From IMG/VR virus record IMGVR_UViG_3300008108_000374, positions 1 to 40,163 of that record: a stretch of 40,163 nt of DNA. One strand, given 5' to 3'. A program made the position numbers and the translations under genes. Below are positions 14,861 through 20,631 of this stretch, piece by piece; the stretch's first letter is position 1, and every line of letters starts with the position of its first letter. The stretch is from a virus. The notes under the pieces are model-generated. The model ran no database searches and was not told where the DNA came from. It saw only the letters and a list, made by a program, of their open reading frames with translations.

Positions 14861-15314
14861 CCATTACCTCAGATTGATCGTCAATAATTTGTACCGCGTG
14901 CTGTTGGCCGCCCAAGTTTATATTGATGCGAACCCCGCCGCCATTGCCTTCGTTGGTAACTTCACCCTTTGGCTCCAAGCCTGCCCACTTAACCGTGGAC
15001 TTAATCAGGTCGGCCTTGACTGCGGGTGAAACTGCTGAGTCGTGGATCAACATCCAAGATGTGGTGAGGAGTTCTTCAGCTTGCGCACGCGCCTTGAGCT
15101 TGAACGTCATCCCTTTACTGCGGATTTCCTCACGGTAGGCATCCACCTTCTTGAGGAAGATGGGATCAGCATTGAACGACAGAACATCGGTAGACGAAAT
15201 CTGATGCCGCCCTATAACTTCTTGCAGCGTCTCTCCGCTACCTTCCAAAGTTAGAGCAATATCGAACGCCAGCCTGTCTGACCATTTGGTGTGGTGAAGT
15301 GGTAGGTTGTCCAT
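14838..15314 (-). CDS. terS: Putative terminase small subunit (TerS)
   Basis: 158 residues, first gene of the left operon and two small genes ahead of TerL. It has a helical DNA-recognition-like N-terminus (DRLAFDIALTLEGSGETLQEVIGRHQIS) with a GETLQEVIGRHQIS helix-turn-helix pattern. A central helix YREEIRSKGMTFKLKARAQAEELL follows, and then SPAVKADLIKSTVKWAGLEPK, a block typical of phage small terminase-like proteins. TerS recognises the packaging site and loads TerL. The ATG has no clear ribosome site but is only eight bases past a -10 box (15323-15328), so the mRNA may be nearly leaderless. Confidence moderate to good. Confidence 0.75.
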   Translation of the reverse strand: MDNLPLHHTKWSDRLAFDIALTLEGSGETLQEVIGRHQISSTDVLSFNADPIFLKKVDAYREEIRSKGMTFKLKARAQAEELLTTSWMLIHDSAVSPAVKADLIKSTVKWAGLEPKGEVTNEGNGGGVRININLGGQQHAVQIIDDQSEVMDATPIEH

Positions 15315-15322
15315 GAGCGCAG

Positions 15323-15349
15323 ATTATGGCAGATAGACGGATGTGTCAA
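15323..15349 (-). promoter_or_regulatory. Leftward promoter of the TerS/TerL operon
   Basis: On the minus strand a perfect TTGACA (15349-15344) is followed after 15 bases by CATAAT (15328-15323), five of six to consensus. The spacer is two bases shorter than ideal. The expected start point falls at or just before the ATG of the TerS-like gene, which has no ribosome site. Confidence 0.55.
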
Positions 15350-15578
15350 GGGGTAGCCGAAAAAATTAGCTAACTTTACACGATCCTTTTTTTGGGTCTT
15401 GCTTTATGAGGTTTACTACAACTGGGGCGGGGCGTCCGCTCGCGTGTCCATGTGCCCCCCTCCCGCTTTGACAAGCGCCGAGCCAAACAAATAACCCTTT
15501 GAACATTGTGGTCATTATTCCCTAGTGAAAACGGCATACTTGACGTTTTTGTCTAGTTGTGAGAGTCTGAATTTGTCG

Positions 15579-15620
15579 GCGGTGATCGCACCGCTGATAG
15601 GGTAGGCGAATTGACCTACC
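15579..15620 (+). ncRNA. Structured leader with two hairpins
   Basis: Two perfect six-base-pair hairpins are visible: GCGGTG-ATCG-CACCGC (15579-15594) and GGTAGG-CGAATTGA-CCTACC (15601-15620). They lie just upstream of boxA, in the order hairpin then boxA seen in rrn antitermination leaders. A related but shorter leader stands before the paralogous gene at 17081. I treat it as part of the 5' untranslated RNA, not an independent gene. Confidence 0.5.
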
Positions 15621-15623
15621 GCC

Positions 15624-15637
15624 TGCTCTTTAACAAT
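15624..15637 (+). promoter_or_regulatory. boxA antitermination element
   Basis: TGCTCTTTAACAAT matches the rrn boxA (TGCTCTTTAACA) perfectly. In bacteria this RNA element binds NusB/S10 and makes RNA polymerase resistant to termination. Here it lies 20 bases before the first rightward gene, and terminators or terminator-like hairpins follow at 15968, 16223 and 16362, so antitermination would have a purpose. Confidence 0.65.
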
Positions 15638-15657
15638 AGGTCACACTGGAGGATTCT

Positions 15658-15957
15658 ATGTCAAATAGAACTTTTGAAGGGAAGGTTTCCGTTGTTCTTA
15701 ACTCTAAGGGTGAGATCGCTCTCAAGCGTGACCCCGAAGGCGCATGGGACAGCACTCAGGCAACGGCTCTGCATCAAAAGATGTTGGAGTTGGGCAAAAA
15801 GAACAAAGCAAGTATTAACAAGTACTCGCTGTTCTTAACTGAAGGCGGAACGGAAGCGGTCTTGTTGGCAAATCGTTACGGCAACCCGTACATCGCGGTG
15901 TTACCAAAGCGAGACGGCAACCAGCCCAACCGTCCTAAAGTGACCAAGTTGGCTTAA
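15658..15957 (+). CDS. First early gene, paralogue of 17081-17365
   Basis: 99 residues, unknown function. It matches the protein at 17081-17365 across its length: an N-terminal F.GKVSV...SKGEIALK, a helical middle (ALHQKMLELGKKNKASINKY), and a C-terminus RYGNPYIAVLPKRDGNQ ending VTKLA. A small alpha/beta fold seems likely. GGAGG precedes the ATG. It is the first gene of the rightward operon behind a boxA leader and is followed by a strong terminator, so it should be made early and abundantly. Those traits fit a host-takeover or DNA-binding regulator, but that is inference. The duplicated gene also carries a related leader, which hints at autoregulation. Confidence 0.8.
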   Translation: MSNRTFEGKVSVVLNSKGEIALKRDPEGAWDSTQATALHQKMLELGKKNKASINKYSLFLTEGGTEAVLLANRYGNPYIAVLPKRDGNQPNRPKVTKLA

Positions 15958-15967
15958 GAGCCTTTAC

Positions 15968-15999
15968 CCCGGGCAGTGACAGTGCCCGGGTTCTTTTTT
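15968..15999 (+). terminator. Strong intrinsic terminator
   Basis: CCCGGGCA (15968-15975) pairs perfectly with TGCCCGGG (15983-15990) around a seven-base loop, followed by TTCTTTTTT. It lies eleven bases after the stop codon of the first early gene. Confidence 0.88.
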
Positions 16000-16020
16000 A
16001 ACCATACTGGAGTGAAAACT

Positions 16021-16218
16021 ATGAAGGTAACCATCCTGCCCTACAAAGGCACACGCAAAACCCGCAAACAAGAACCTAATCGGTTTCAAGTTCGCTGGCA
16101 AGCTGGAGACAGTATCTTTTTTCAATGCTTCAAGCGAGACGCCGCCGCTGTAAGGTTCCAACAAGAACTGATCGACGATGGCATACCGCCTGAGATGGTG
16201 AAGTTGAAGATGATCTAA
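16021..16218 (+). CDS. Small early basic protein
   Basis: I place the start at ATG 16021 (MKVTILPYKGTRKTRKQEP, 65 residues), with GGAG ahead of it. The frame is open upstream to a GTG inside the terminator, which is not a credible start. The protein is basic at the N-terminus, then beta-strand-like RFQVRWQAGDSIFFQCF, and a helix DAAAVRFQQELIDDGIPPEMVKLKMI. No family recognised. It is flanked by terminators on both sides, so it needs read-through or its own promoter for expression. Confidence 0.7.
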   Translation: MKVTILPYKGTRKTRKQEPNRFQVRWQAGDSIFFQCFKRDAAAVRFQQELIDDGIPPEMVKLKMI

Positions 16219-16222
16219 CCCC

Positions 16223-16248
16223 GAGAGCCACGAAAGTGGCTCTCTTTC
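16223..16248 (+). terminator. GAAA-loop hairpin, terminator-like
   Basis: A nine-base-pair perfect stem GAGAGCCAC / GTGGCTCTC with a GAAA tetraloop is followed by only TTTCT. A stable RNA hairpin for certain, a moderate terminator at best. It lies just after the stop of the 65-residue gene. Confidence 0.65.
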
Positions 16249-16259
16249 TGGAGAAAATG

Positions 16260-16355
16260 ATGGAAAAATTCTGTGAGAAGCACCCAATACTGGCCGCCGC
16301 ACTGATCGCACCAATACTTTACGTGTTGTTATGGCTTGCAATGGCACTGTTCTAA
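16260..16355 (+). CDS. Tiny single-TM early peptide (31 aa)
   Basis: From ATG 16260 the frame gives 31 residues: MEKFCEKHPILAAALIAPI, then a hydrophobic run to LLWLAMALF. GGAG lies seven bases before this ATG (a second ATG sits one codon earlier). One membrane segment covers most of the peptide. It is tightly bounded by hairpins on both sides, and the codons fill the whole gap, which favours a real gene. Phages encode many such peptides for membrane or superinfection effects, but no function can be assigned. Confidence 0.6.
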   Translation: MEKFCEKHPILAAALIAPILYVLLWLAMALF

Positions 16356-16361
16356 CCACTG

Positions 16362-16385
16362 GCCCGCGAAAGCGGGTCTTTTTTT
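16362..16385 (+). terminator. Intrinsic terminator
   Basis: CCCGC-GAAA-GCGGG (16363-16376) with a flanking G-U pair is followed by TC and seven T. A short but well-formed terminator seven bases after the stop codon of the 31-residue gene. It closes the first early transcription unit. Confidence 0.8.
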
Positions 16386-16556
16386 GTCTTAAAAAACCTT
16401 ACACACACCACACAGCACGACCAAGGGGGATCATTCCTCTTATATAGCTTATATAAACCATACGTCGGGGGGTCGCGGCTCGCTTTAAAGCCTGATTTAC
16501 ACGCAATGTGAACACTTTCCCTGTAATTTCGTGGCTATAACCTGTTGAAACTTTAC

Positions 16557-16934
16557 AATAATCTGTGAATTTCCAACAATCTGTAAATAACTTGACGCAA
16601 TTTACCCCTTTTTAGATGGTATAACATTACACTTTACAATTAAAAAAGCCAATGGAATCAACCACTTACAAATAATATCCATAGAGAGACAATCTATATA
16701 ATCTGTATAATCTACACTTTTTATATACCCTTTCCTCAGCAAGATGCTCTCTACAAATTTTTATTTTTGCGGTGTGCAACTTCATTTCTAAAACCACAGA
16801 TTATTTAGATTGTTTAACTTGACACACCCCACAACACCAGTATTCATGCGGGTTTCAACCCTTTTCAAACAATCTGTAACACCCTAACTTGACACAGATT
16901 GTTCACCTGTGTTAGCAACATCTTTTAGATTGTT
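16557..16934. repeat. Array of about ten AACAATCTGT-type motifs
   Basis: Copies in direct orientation: 16557-16566, 16575-16584, 16688-16697 (variant), 16697-16706, 16706-16715 (variant), 16868-16877. Copies in inverse orientation: 16796-16805, 16806-16814, 16894-16903, 16926-16934. The consensus is AA(C/T)AATCTGT, often followed by A or G then A. Exact AACAATCTGT occurs at 16575, 16868 and, inverted, 16894. The pairs at 16796/16806 and 16868/16894 are close. This is iteron-like or operator-like DNA. Confidence 0.7.
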
Positions 16935-16986
16935 TACAGCCTTAAACAATACTTTACACACCTATTCTCTTGGAGAACGAGGCCGC

Positions 16987-17080
16987 ACTTGACGTTTTTT
17001 CGGGTCGGCGGTAGTCTGCCCTCAGCGGTCGGCGTTTTGCTTACCGCACTTTCAGTAACCTACTTTACAAGGAGCCAATC
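16987..17080 (+). promoter_or_regulatory. Second early leader, related to the one at 15538
   Basis: ACTTGACGTTTTT (16987) and GTCGGCGGT (17004-17012) are shared with the leader before 15658. A third shared block of the form GGT.GGCG..TTG.(C).TACCGC is at 17027-17047, where GCGGT can pair with ACCGC. AAGGAG precedes the ATG. The boxA seen in the first leader is not present here. TTGACG has no clear -10 partner, so the promoter itself is uncertain. Confidence 0.5.
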
Positions 17081-17365
17081 ATGGCAATGATTTTTAAGGG
17101 TAATGTTTCCATCTTCTCCAACACCAAAGGTGAAGTCGTTGTAAAACCTGATGCAGAGGGTCGCTTCAATGCTGACAATGCACAAGAACTTTACACAACT
17201 ATCTTGGAAGTTGCGAAGAAGAACAAGTTGACACCTAGGGTTTTCAAGCCTGAGGTAACTGGTGATACACCGATACTTATGTGTGATCGTTTTGGTAAGC
17301 CTTACGTTGCTCTGTTACCTGAGCGTAAAGCACCTAGCAAGGTGACTATTACTAAGTTGGCTTAA
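17081..17365 (+). CDS. Early protein, paralogue of 15658-15957
   Basis: 94 residues: MAMIFKGNVSIFSNTKGEVVVKPDAEG, a helical middle (AQELYTTILEVAKKNKL), and DRFGKPYVALLPERKAP ending in ITKLA. It aligns end to end with the protein at 15658-15957 (shared F.G.VS, K.GE, KKNK, R.G.PY.A.LP.R and KLA) and is clearly a duplicate that has diverged to below about half identity by eye. Function unknown. Conservation of the RxGxPYxAxLP block marks it as the core of the fold. It starts the main early transcription unit after the repeat region. AAGGAG precedes the ATG. Confidence 0.8.
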   Translation: MAMIFKGNVSIFSNTKGEVVVKPDAEGRFNADNAQELYTTILEVAKKNKLTPRVFKPEVTGDTPILMCDRFGKPYVALLPERKAPSKVTITKLA

Positions 17366-17376
17366 GAGGAGTACGT

Positions 17377-17601
17377 ATGAAACATCTTCATGTAACTCCT
17401 GCTTATGGTCGTGACTACAAGAACAAGGCTGAAGCAGTAGATGCTTGGCGTAGTGGCAAAGACTTTGTAGTACAGGGATTGTCAGGTTATGCTGGCAGTT
17501 ATGTTGGCAAGGGGGAGTCATCAACGCTGAAGCAAGACGGCTACAGCGGAGTGATGATTCGGTTCGGTGACATGCGTAAACTCGTCATTGTCAACTTATG
17601 A
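17377..17601 (+). CDS. Small early protein, unknown function
   Basis: 74 residues: HLHVTPAYGRDYKNKAEAVDAWRSGKDFVVQGL, then GYAGSYVGKGESSTLKQDGYSGVMIRFGDMRKLVIVNL. The NKAEAVDAWRSGKDF helix and a final beta-strand RKLVIVNL recur in small phage proteins, but I know no function. A good GAGGAG lies five bases before the ATG. It starts eleven bases after the paralogue gene and is followed by a strong hairpin at 17608. Confidence 0.75.
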   Translation: MKHLHVTPAYGRDYKNKAEAVDAWRSGKDFVVQGLSGYAGSYVGKGESSTLKQDGYSGVMIRFGDMRKLVIVNL

Positions 17602-17607
17602 AACAAG

Positions 17608-17630
17608 GGGTGTGAGTCCAACTCACACCC
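17608..17630 (+). terminator. Ten-base-pair RNA hairpin, terminator-like
   Basis: GGGTGTGAGT and ACTCACACCC form a perfect stem with a three-base CCA loop, right after the stop codon at 17601. The downstream bases TATTCTTG are not a good T run, so this may be an RNA-stability or processing element rather than a true terminator. Confidence 0.55.
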
Positions 17631-17651
17631 TATTCTTGTGGAGGTATCTTT

Positions 17652-17804
17652 ATGATTGTTAGAGTAGATTCATGGCTTCATCGCCTTATCTTTCGTTTAC
17701 CTGTGTTCCTTCCTCACTCTGTAGAGTATTGCAGGGTAGGGGATGACTACATAAGTTACCGCCGCATCAACTGGCGTAAACCTCGGGGGATACAGTATGA
17801 GTGA
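17652..17804 (+). CDS. Small basic/aromatic early protein (50 aa)
   Basis: 50 residues: MIVRVDSWLHRLIFRLPVFLPH, then YCRVGDDYISYRRINWRKPRGIQYE. GGAGG precedes the ATG, and the stop overlaps the start of the next gene by eight bases, the same coupling seen across this operon. Rich in Arg and aromatic residues; one weakly hydrophobic amphipathic stretch near the N-terminus. No family recognised. Confidence 0.65.
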   Translation: MIVRVDSWLHRLIFRLPVFLPHSVEYCRVGDDYISYRRINWRKPRGIQYE

Positions 17805-18018
17805 GGACTATCACTTACCTATCTGTGTCTCCTGCTATGCCGTAAGGGTAGAGCCTCAACGGAGGGCTATGGCAAGACCCACTTGCATGGCTTGTGGGGA
17901 GAAGATTGCCAAGCAACGTAAGTTTACAGTAGCACCTATGCACAAGTCCAACTACATGTTGCTGACTGACATGGATGATCTCAAGGGTATTAACAACAAA
18001 GGGGGGTCACACCGATGA
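17797..18018 (+). CDS. Zinc-ribbon protein
   Basis: 73 residues with two CxxC knuckles: ICVSC at about residues 9-13 and PTCMAC at 28-33, spaced as a four-Cys zinc ribbon. The C-terminus (KFTVAPMHKSNYMLLTDMDDLKGIN) resembles the tail of small phage zinc-ribbon proteins where PM.KS.Y..(I/L)T is frequent. Zinc ribbons of this size act as adaptors to RNA polymerase, nucleases or DNA. No partner can be named. Overlaps the previous gene by eight bases and the next by four. Confidence 0.75.
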   Translation: MSEDYHLPICVSCYAVRVEPQRRAMARPTCMACGEKIAKQRKFTVAPMHKSNYMLLTDMDDLKGINNKGGSHR

Positions 18019-18269
18019 GCCTAGCACAAGGGCATATTGCCAACTTCAAGACGCTGAGTAAAGCGTTCGATAACGATGACGTTGCACTCATGGAGTGTAC
18101 CGATGTCAATACAGGAGAAGCCGTTGCAGTCATCTGCATGGTCAATCGTGTGGAGGGGGACATTGCCTTTGTTCCCATTGCTCGTATGTTCAACGGCAAT
18201 CCATACGAAGAACTTGTCCCACCAACTGATGAGGTAGATAGTAATGTTCAGAAACAAACTCAAGTTTAA
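18015..18269 (+). CDS. DUF6117-like small protein
   Basis: 84 residues: MSLAQGHIANFKTLSKAFDNDDVALMECTDVNTGEAVAVICMVN, then DIAFVPIARMFNGNPYEELVPP. The blocks HIANF.TL..A, ALMECTD..TGE..AVIC and NPY match the DUF6117 family found on plasmids and phages of proteobacteria; the name is from memory. The fold is probably a small alpha/beta domain. No established biochemical role. The ATG overlaps the upstream stop (ATGA). The last 26 bases overlap the start of the next gene. Confidence 0.7.
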   Translation: MSLAQGHIANFKTLSKAFDNDDVALMECTDVNTGEAVAVICMVNRVEGDIAFVPIARMFNGNPYEELVPPTDEVDSNVQKQTQV

Positions 18270-18480
18270 GCCACTCAAGCCAATGGGTGTGTCCATCAAT
18301 GATTCGTTATTCAAACGAGTCTTACGTGGGATAGGTGCAGTCCTACTCATGTTCCTGTTCTCAGCGTTCACAACGCTACTCGTAGTTGAGTGGCTTGTTG
18401 GATGCGGTGAAACGTATGTTGACGCTAAAGGGGTACGTCATCCATACGAGTGTTTGTTTATCCCTCTCAATCGTAACTAA
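18244..18480 (+). CDS. Single-TM protein, unknown function
   Basis: 78 residues with one strong membrane segment (about 27-52, GIGAVLLMFLFSAFTTLLVVEWLVG) after a basic N-terminus, so N-in topology is likely. The short outer tail contains two Cys (GCGET and YECLF) that could pair in the periplasm. The start overlaps the previous gene by 26 bases; GAGG sits ten bases before it, and an in-frame ATG occurs at 18283. A membrane-acting early phage protein; no family recognised. Confidence 0.7.
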   Translation: MFRNKLKFKPLKPMGVSINDSLFKRVLRGIGAVLLMFLFSAFTTLLVVEWLVGCGETYVDAKGVRHPYECLFIPLNRN

Positions 18481-18489
18481 GGAGTTGCT

Positions 18490-18657
18490 ATGAAACGTCT
18501 ATTTGTGCTGAAACACAGAAAGAGCGGAGCCATTGTCAAGGATGACAACGGTAATCCAATGTACTTTGCATCAAAGCCTGATGCCAAGAAAACCCGAACC
18601 GAGGGACAACAAGTCTCCTACGGCCCTGACCATAGACTTTACAGAGGAGTCCACTAA
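18490..18657 (+). CDS. Small basic protein (55 aa) ahead of AAA+ gene
   Basis: 55 residues: MKRLFVLKHRKSGAIVKDDNGNPMYFASKPDAKKTRTE, then QQVSYGPDHRLYRGVH. The pattern LKHRKSGAIV.DD.G.P.YF..K..AK is a plausible small beta domain seen in phage proteins. AAGGAG precedes the ATG, and its TAA overlaps the ATG of the AAA+ gene (TAATG). It is therefore coupled to the MoxR-like ATPase. Function unknown. Confidence 0.75.
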   Translation: MKRLFVLKHRKSGAIVKDDNGNPMYFASKPDAKKTRTEGQQVSYGPDHRLYRGVH

Positions 18658-19643
18658 TGCGAGCCACCCTACTTAAGGAGACAATCAAGTCTCTATTCCC
18701 CATCCAACGCACTATCTGTATCGAGGGTAGTCCCGGCGGTGGTAAGACAACCATCGTGCAACAAGTTGCTGAGGAACTCGGTGTTCCTTGCATCGAACGT
18801 CACATGCCAACCATGCTTGTGGAGGACTTCGGTATCCTGTTCCCCAACGGAGAGGACAAGCTGAACTACAAGTTGCCTGACTGGTTTCCTGTCAAGGGCA
18901 AAGCACCTGAGCGTGGCATCCTGTTGTTCGATGATCGCAACCAAGCAAGCAGTGATCTACAGAAAGTCTTAGCCAACATCTGTCAAGCACGTACTCTCCA
19001 CGGCACACCGATGCCTGATGGATGGCAGGTAATCTCCACTGGTAACCGCCAGTCTGACAGGGCAGGTGCTAACCGAGTGCTTGGTCACTTGCGTAATCGT
19101 GAGACAGTCTACGATCTCGATACACACCTTGATGACTGGACTGCATGGGCACTACAGAACAACGTCAAGCCTGAGTTGATTTCGTTCATTCGCTTTCGTC
19201 CCAACTTGTTGCATGACTATGACCCACAGCGTGACCAGAACGCTACACCTCGCTCTTGGGTAGAGGGTGTATCTGATGTGCTTGGTACTGTGCCTGCTGA
19301 AGCAGAGTACGAGTCGTTCAAAGGTGCAGTCGGTGAGGGTTGTGCCGCTGAGTTCGTAGGCTTTATCAAAATCTTCCGTAAGCTACCGAACCCTGACAAC
19401 ATTCTTCTCAACCCAACAACTGCGGCAGTACCAACTGACCCTGCTACGTTGTATGCACTCAGCGGTGCTATTGCTGAACGTGCTACTGAGAACAACTTTG
19501 AACGTGTTTGTACCTATGCCGAACGTATGCCACCTGAGTTCAGTGTGCTAACGATCAGCTATGCGGCACGTAAGAAGCCTGAGTTAGCCAACACTCAAGC
19601 GTTTACCAAGTGGTCGATACAACACCAAGAAGTATTGTTCTGA
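18657..19643 (+). CDS. MoxR-type AAA+ ATPase
   Basis: 328 residues. Walker A is GSPGGGKT (24-31), Walker B is GILLFDD (87-93, then RNQAS where MoxR proteins have EINRA), and sensor 1 is STGN (127-130). The PDWFP region after the Walker A and the QKVLANICQARTLHG helix match MoxR/RavA-like AAA+ ATPases. These work with VWA-domain partners as chaperones that remodel or activate metal-containing complexes. Two genes downstream is a metallopeptidase-like/VWA protein, the expected partner, with a protein of the DUF3150 type between. The substitution of DD/RNQ for DE/INR keeps an acid for hydrolysis. Role in the phage life cycle unknown. Confidence 0.88.
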   Translation: MRATLLKETIKSLFPIQRTICIEGSPGGGKTTIVQQVAEELGVPCIERHMPTMLVEDFGILFPNGEDKLNYKLPDWFPVKGKAPERGILLFDDRNQASSDLQKVLANICQARTLHGTPMPDGWQVISTGNRQSDRAGANRVLGHLRNRETVYDLDTHLDDWTAWALQNNVKPELISFIRFRPNLLHDYDPQRDQNATPRSWVEGVSDVLGTVPAEAEYESFKGAVGEGCAAEFVGFIKIFRKLPNPDNILLNPTTAAVPTDPATLYALSGAIAERATENNFERVCTYAERMPPEFSVLTISYAARKKPELANTQAFTKWSIQHQEVLF

Positions 19644-19782
19644 TGTTTGGGATGCAGACTACTCCCTTCGTAACACTACCGCTCAGGCATCCCATCAAAA
19701 TGCAGATGGCTTTGTCTTGCAACCTGTGTTACTCGGATGGTTTGCATCCCTCCCTTTTTACCAACCAACTAGGAGTGACAGT

Positions 19783-20631
19783 ATGAATCTAAATGATAGA
19801 GCGTTGCTAGTGCAACTATCCATATCACAGTGGACTGCTCGTAAGTTCGACAAGCGGGTAACACGTGACGTAGCCTCATCTCATGGGACAACCATAGATG
19901 TGGGTCGGTACAACAAGGTCTTGCTTCCAATGAACGATCTACTTGATCGTGTACACAAGAAGTCAACACACATCCGTACCAAGTTCTATGACAACACGTT
20001 GCCGTGGGGTTTAGATGGCACGATGATGCTACCCACATCCAACTACCTCAACTTTATGACTGAGTTCCGCAAGGAAAAGAACGAGTGGTATAGCCTTGTG
20101 TCTGACTTCCGTAATGAGTATCCCCAACTGGTACTAGATGCCAAGCGTTTACTTATCGGTCTGTACGATGCCAATGACTACCCAAGTCCTGATGACATAG
20201 GCAACAAGTTCAATCTTGACGTAGCGATATTCCCTGTACCAAGCAGTGACTTCCGTGTGTCGATAGCTTCAGAGGAACTGTCCCGCATCCAACAAGACGT
20301 TGAGCGTAGAGTTGCTGATGCACAGAGCAAGGCAATGATCGAGGTGTGGCAACGCATCTACGATAAGGTCAAGCACATGGCTGAGAAACTAGCTGACCCC
20401 AAGTCTATCTTCCGAGATAGCATGGTTGAGAACATCCGTGAACAGTGTGACTTACTGTCTCGCTTGAACTTCATGGATGACCCCAACCTAGAAACACTTC
20501 GACAAGAAGTTGAAACCACGTTGCTCAAGCATCCTGATGCTCTACGTAACGACCCCGATCTTCGCCGTGATACAGCGGCAGAAGCCAAAGCAATCATGGA
20601 CAAGATGTCCGTTTTCATGGGAGGTAAATGA
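19783..20631 (+). CDS. DUF3150-like partner of the AAA+/VWA cassette
   Basis: I place the start at ATG 19783 (MNLNDRALLVQLSISQWTAR, 282 residues), with AGGAG upstream; the frame is open further upstream, but without a ribosome site. The N-terminal pattern LSISQWTARKFDKRVTRDVA, followed by GRYNKVLLPMNDLLDRVHKK and NTLPWGLDG, resembles DUF3150 proteins, which commonly sit between a MoxR ATPase and a CobT/VWA protein. The rest is long and helical with coiled-coil character (RIQQDVERRVADAQSKAMIEVWQRI). It is probably an adaptor or substrate of the ATPase. The 139 bases before it hold no gene, only a weak long-loop hairpin (GGGATGC 19649, GCATCCC 19687). Family name from memory. Confidence 0.75.
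   Translation: MNLNDRALLVQLSISQWTARKFDKRVTRDVASSHGTTIDVGRYNKVLLPMNDLLDRVHKKSTHIRTKFYDNTLPWGLDGTMMLPTSNYLNFMTEFRKEKNEWYSLVSDFRNEYPQLVLDAKRLLIGLYDANDYPSPDDIGNKFNLDVAIFPVPSSDFRVSIASEELSRIQQDVERRVADAQSKAMIEVWQRIYDKVKHMAEKLADPKSIFRDSMVENIREQCDLLSRLNFMDDPNLETLRQEVETTLLKHPDALRNDPDLRRDTAAEAKAIMDKMSVFMGGK

Larger units (their letters stand above)
15315..15657. other. Divergent control region between late and early operons
   Basis: This 343-base gap has no credible gene. It holds a leftward promoter (15323-15349), a G/C-rich stretch around 15420-15480, and the rightward leader with TTGACG (15540-15545), two hairpins (15579-15594 and 15601-15620) and boxA (15624-15637). Rightward TTGACA at about 15465 has only a weak -10 partner. 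Confidence 0.7.
16386..17080. other. 0.7-kb noncoding AT-rich region, candidate origin
   Basis: No credible gene lies here on either strand. It contains AT-rich stretches (for example TTATATAGCTTATATAA near 16440 and TTTTTATATA near 16717), the inverted and direct motif array at 16557-16934, several TTGAC(A/G) hexamers (16592, 16819, 16889, 16989), and the leader of the gene at 17081. The layout of short repeats beside AT-rich DNA, at the border of the replication genes, is what a phage origin or a multi-operator control region looks like. Confidence 0.6.

Noticed and set aside
15465-15495. Rightward TTGACA with a 16-17 base spacer in the divergent region
   Set aside because: The -10 candidate (AATAAC) is weak and the TTGACG-containing leader nearer the gene is shared with the paralogue, so I prefer not to call it.
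19644-19782. Long-loop inverted repeat GGGATGC...GCATCCC between AAA+ and DUF3150-like genes
   Set aside because: The 31-base loop and lack of a T run make a terminator or riboswitch unsupported; the gap holds no gene.
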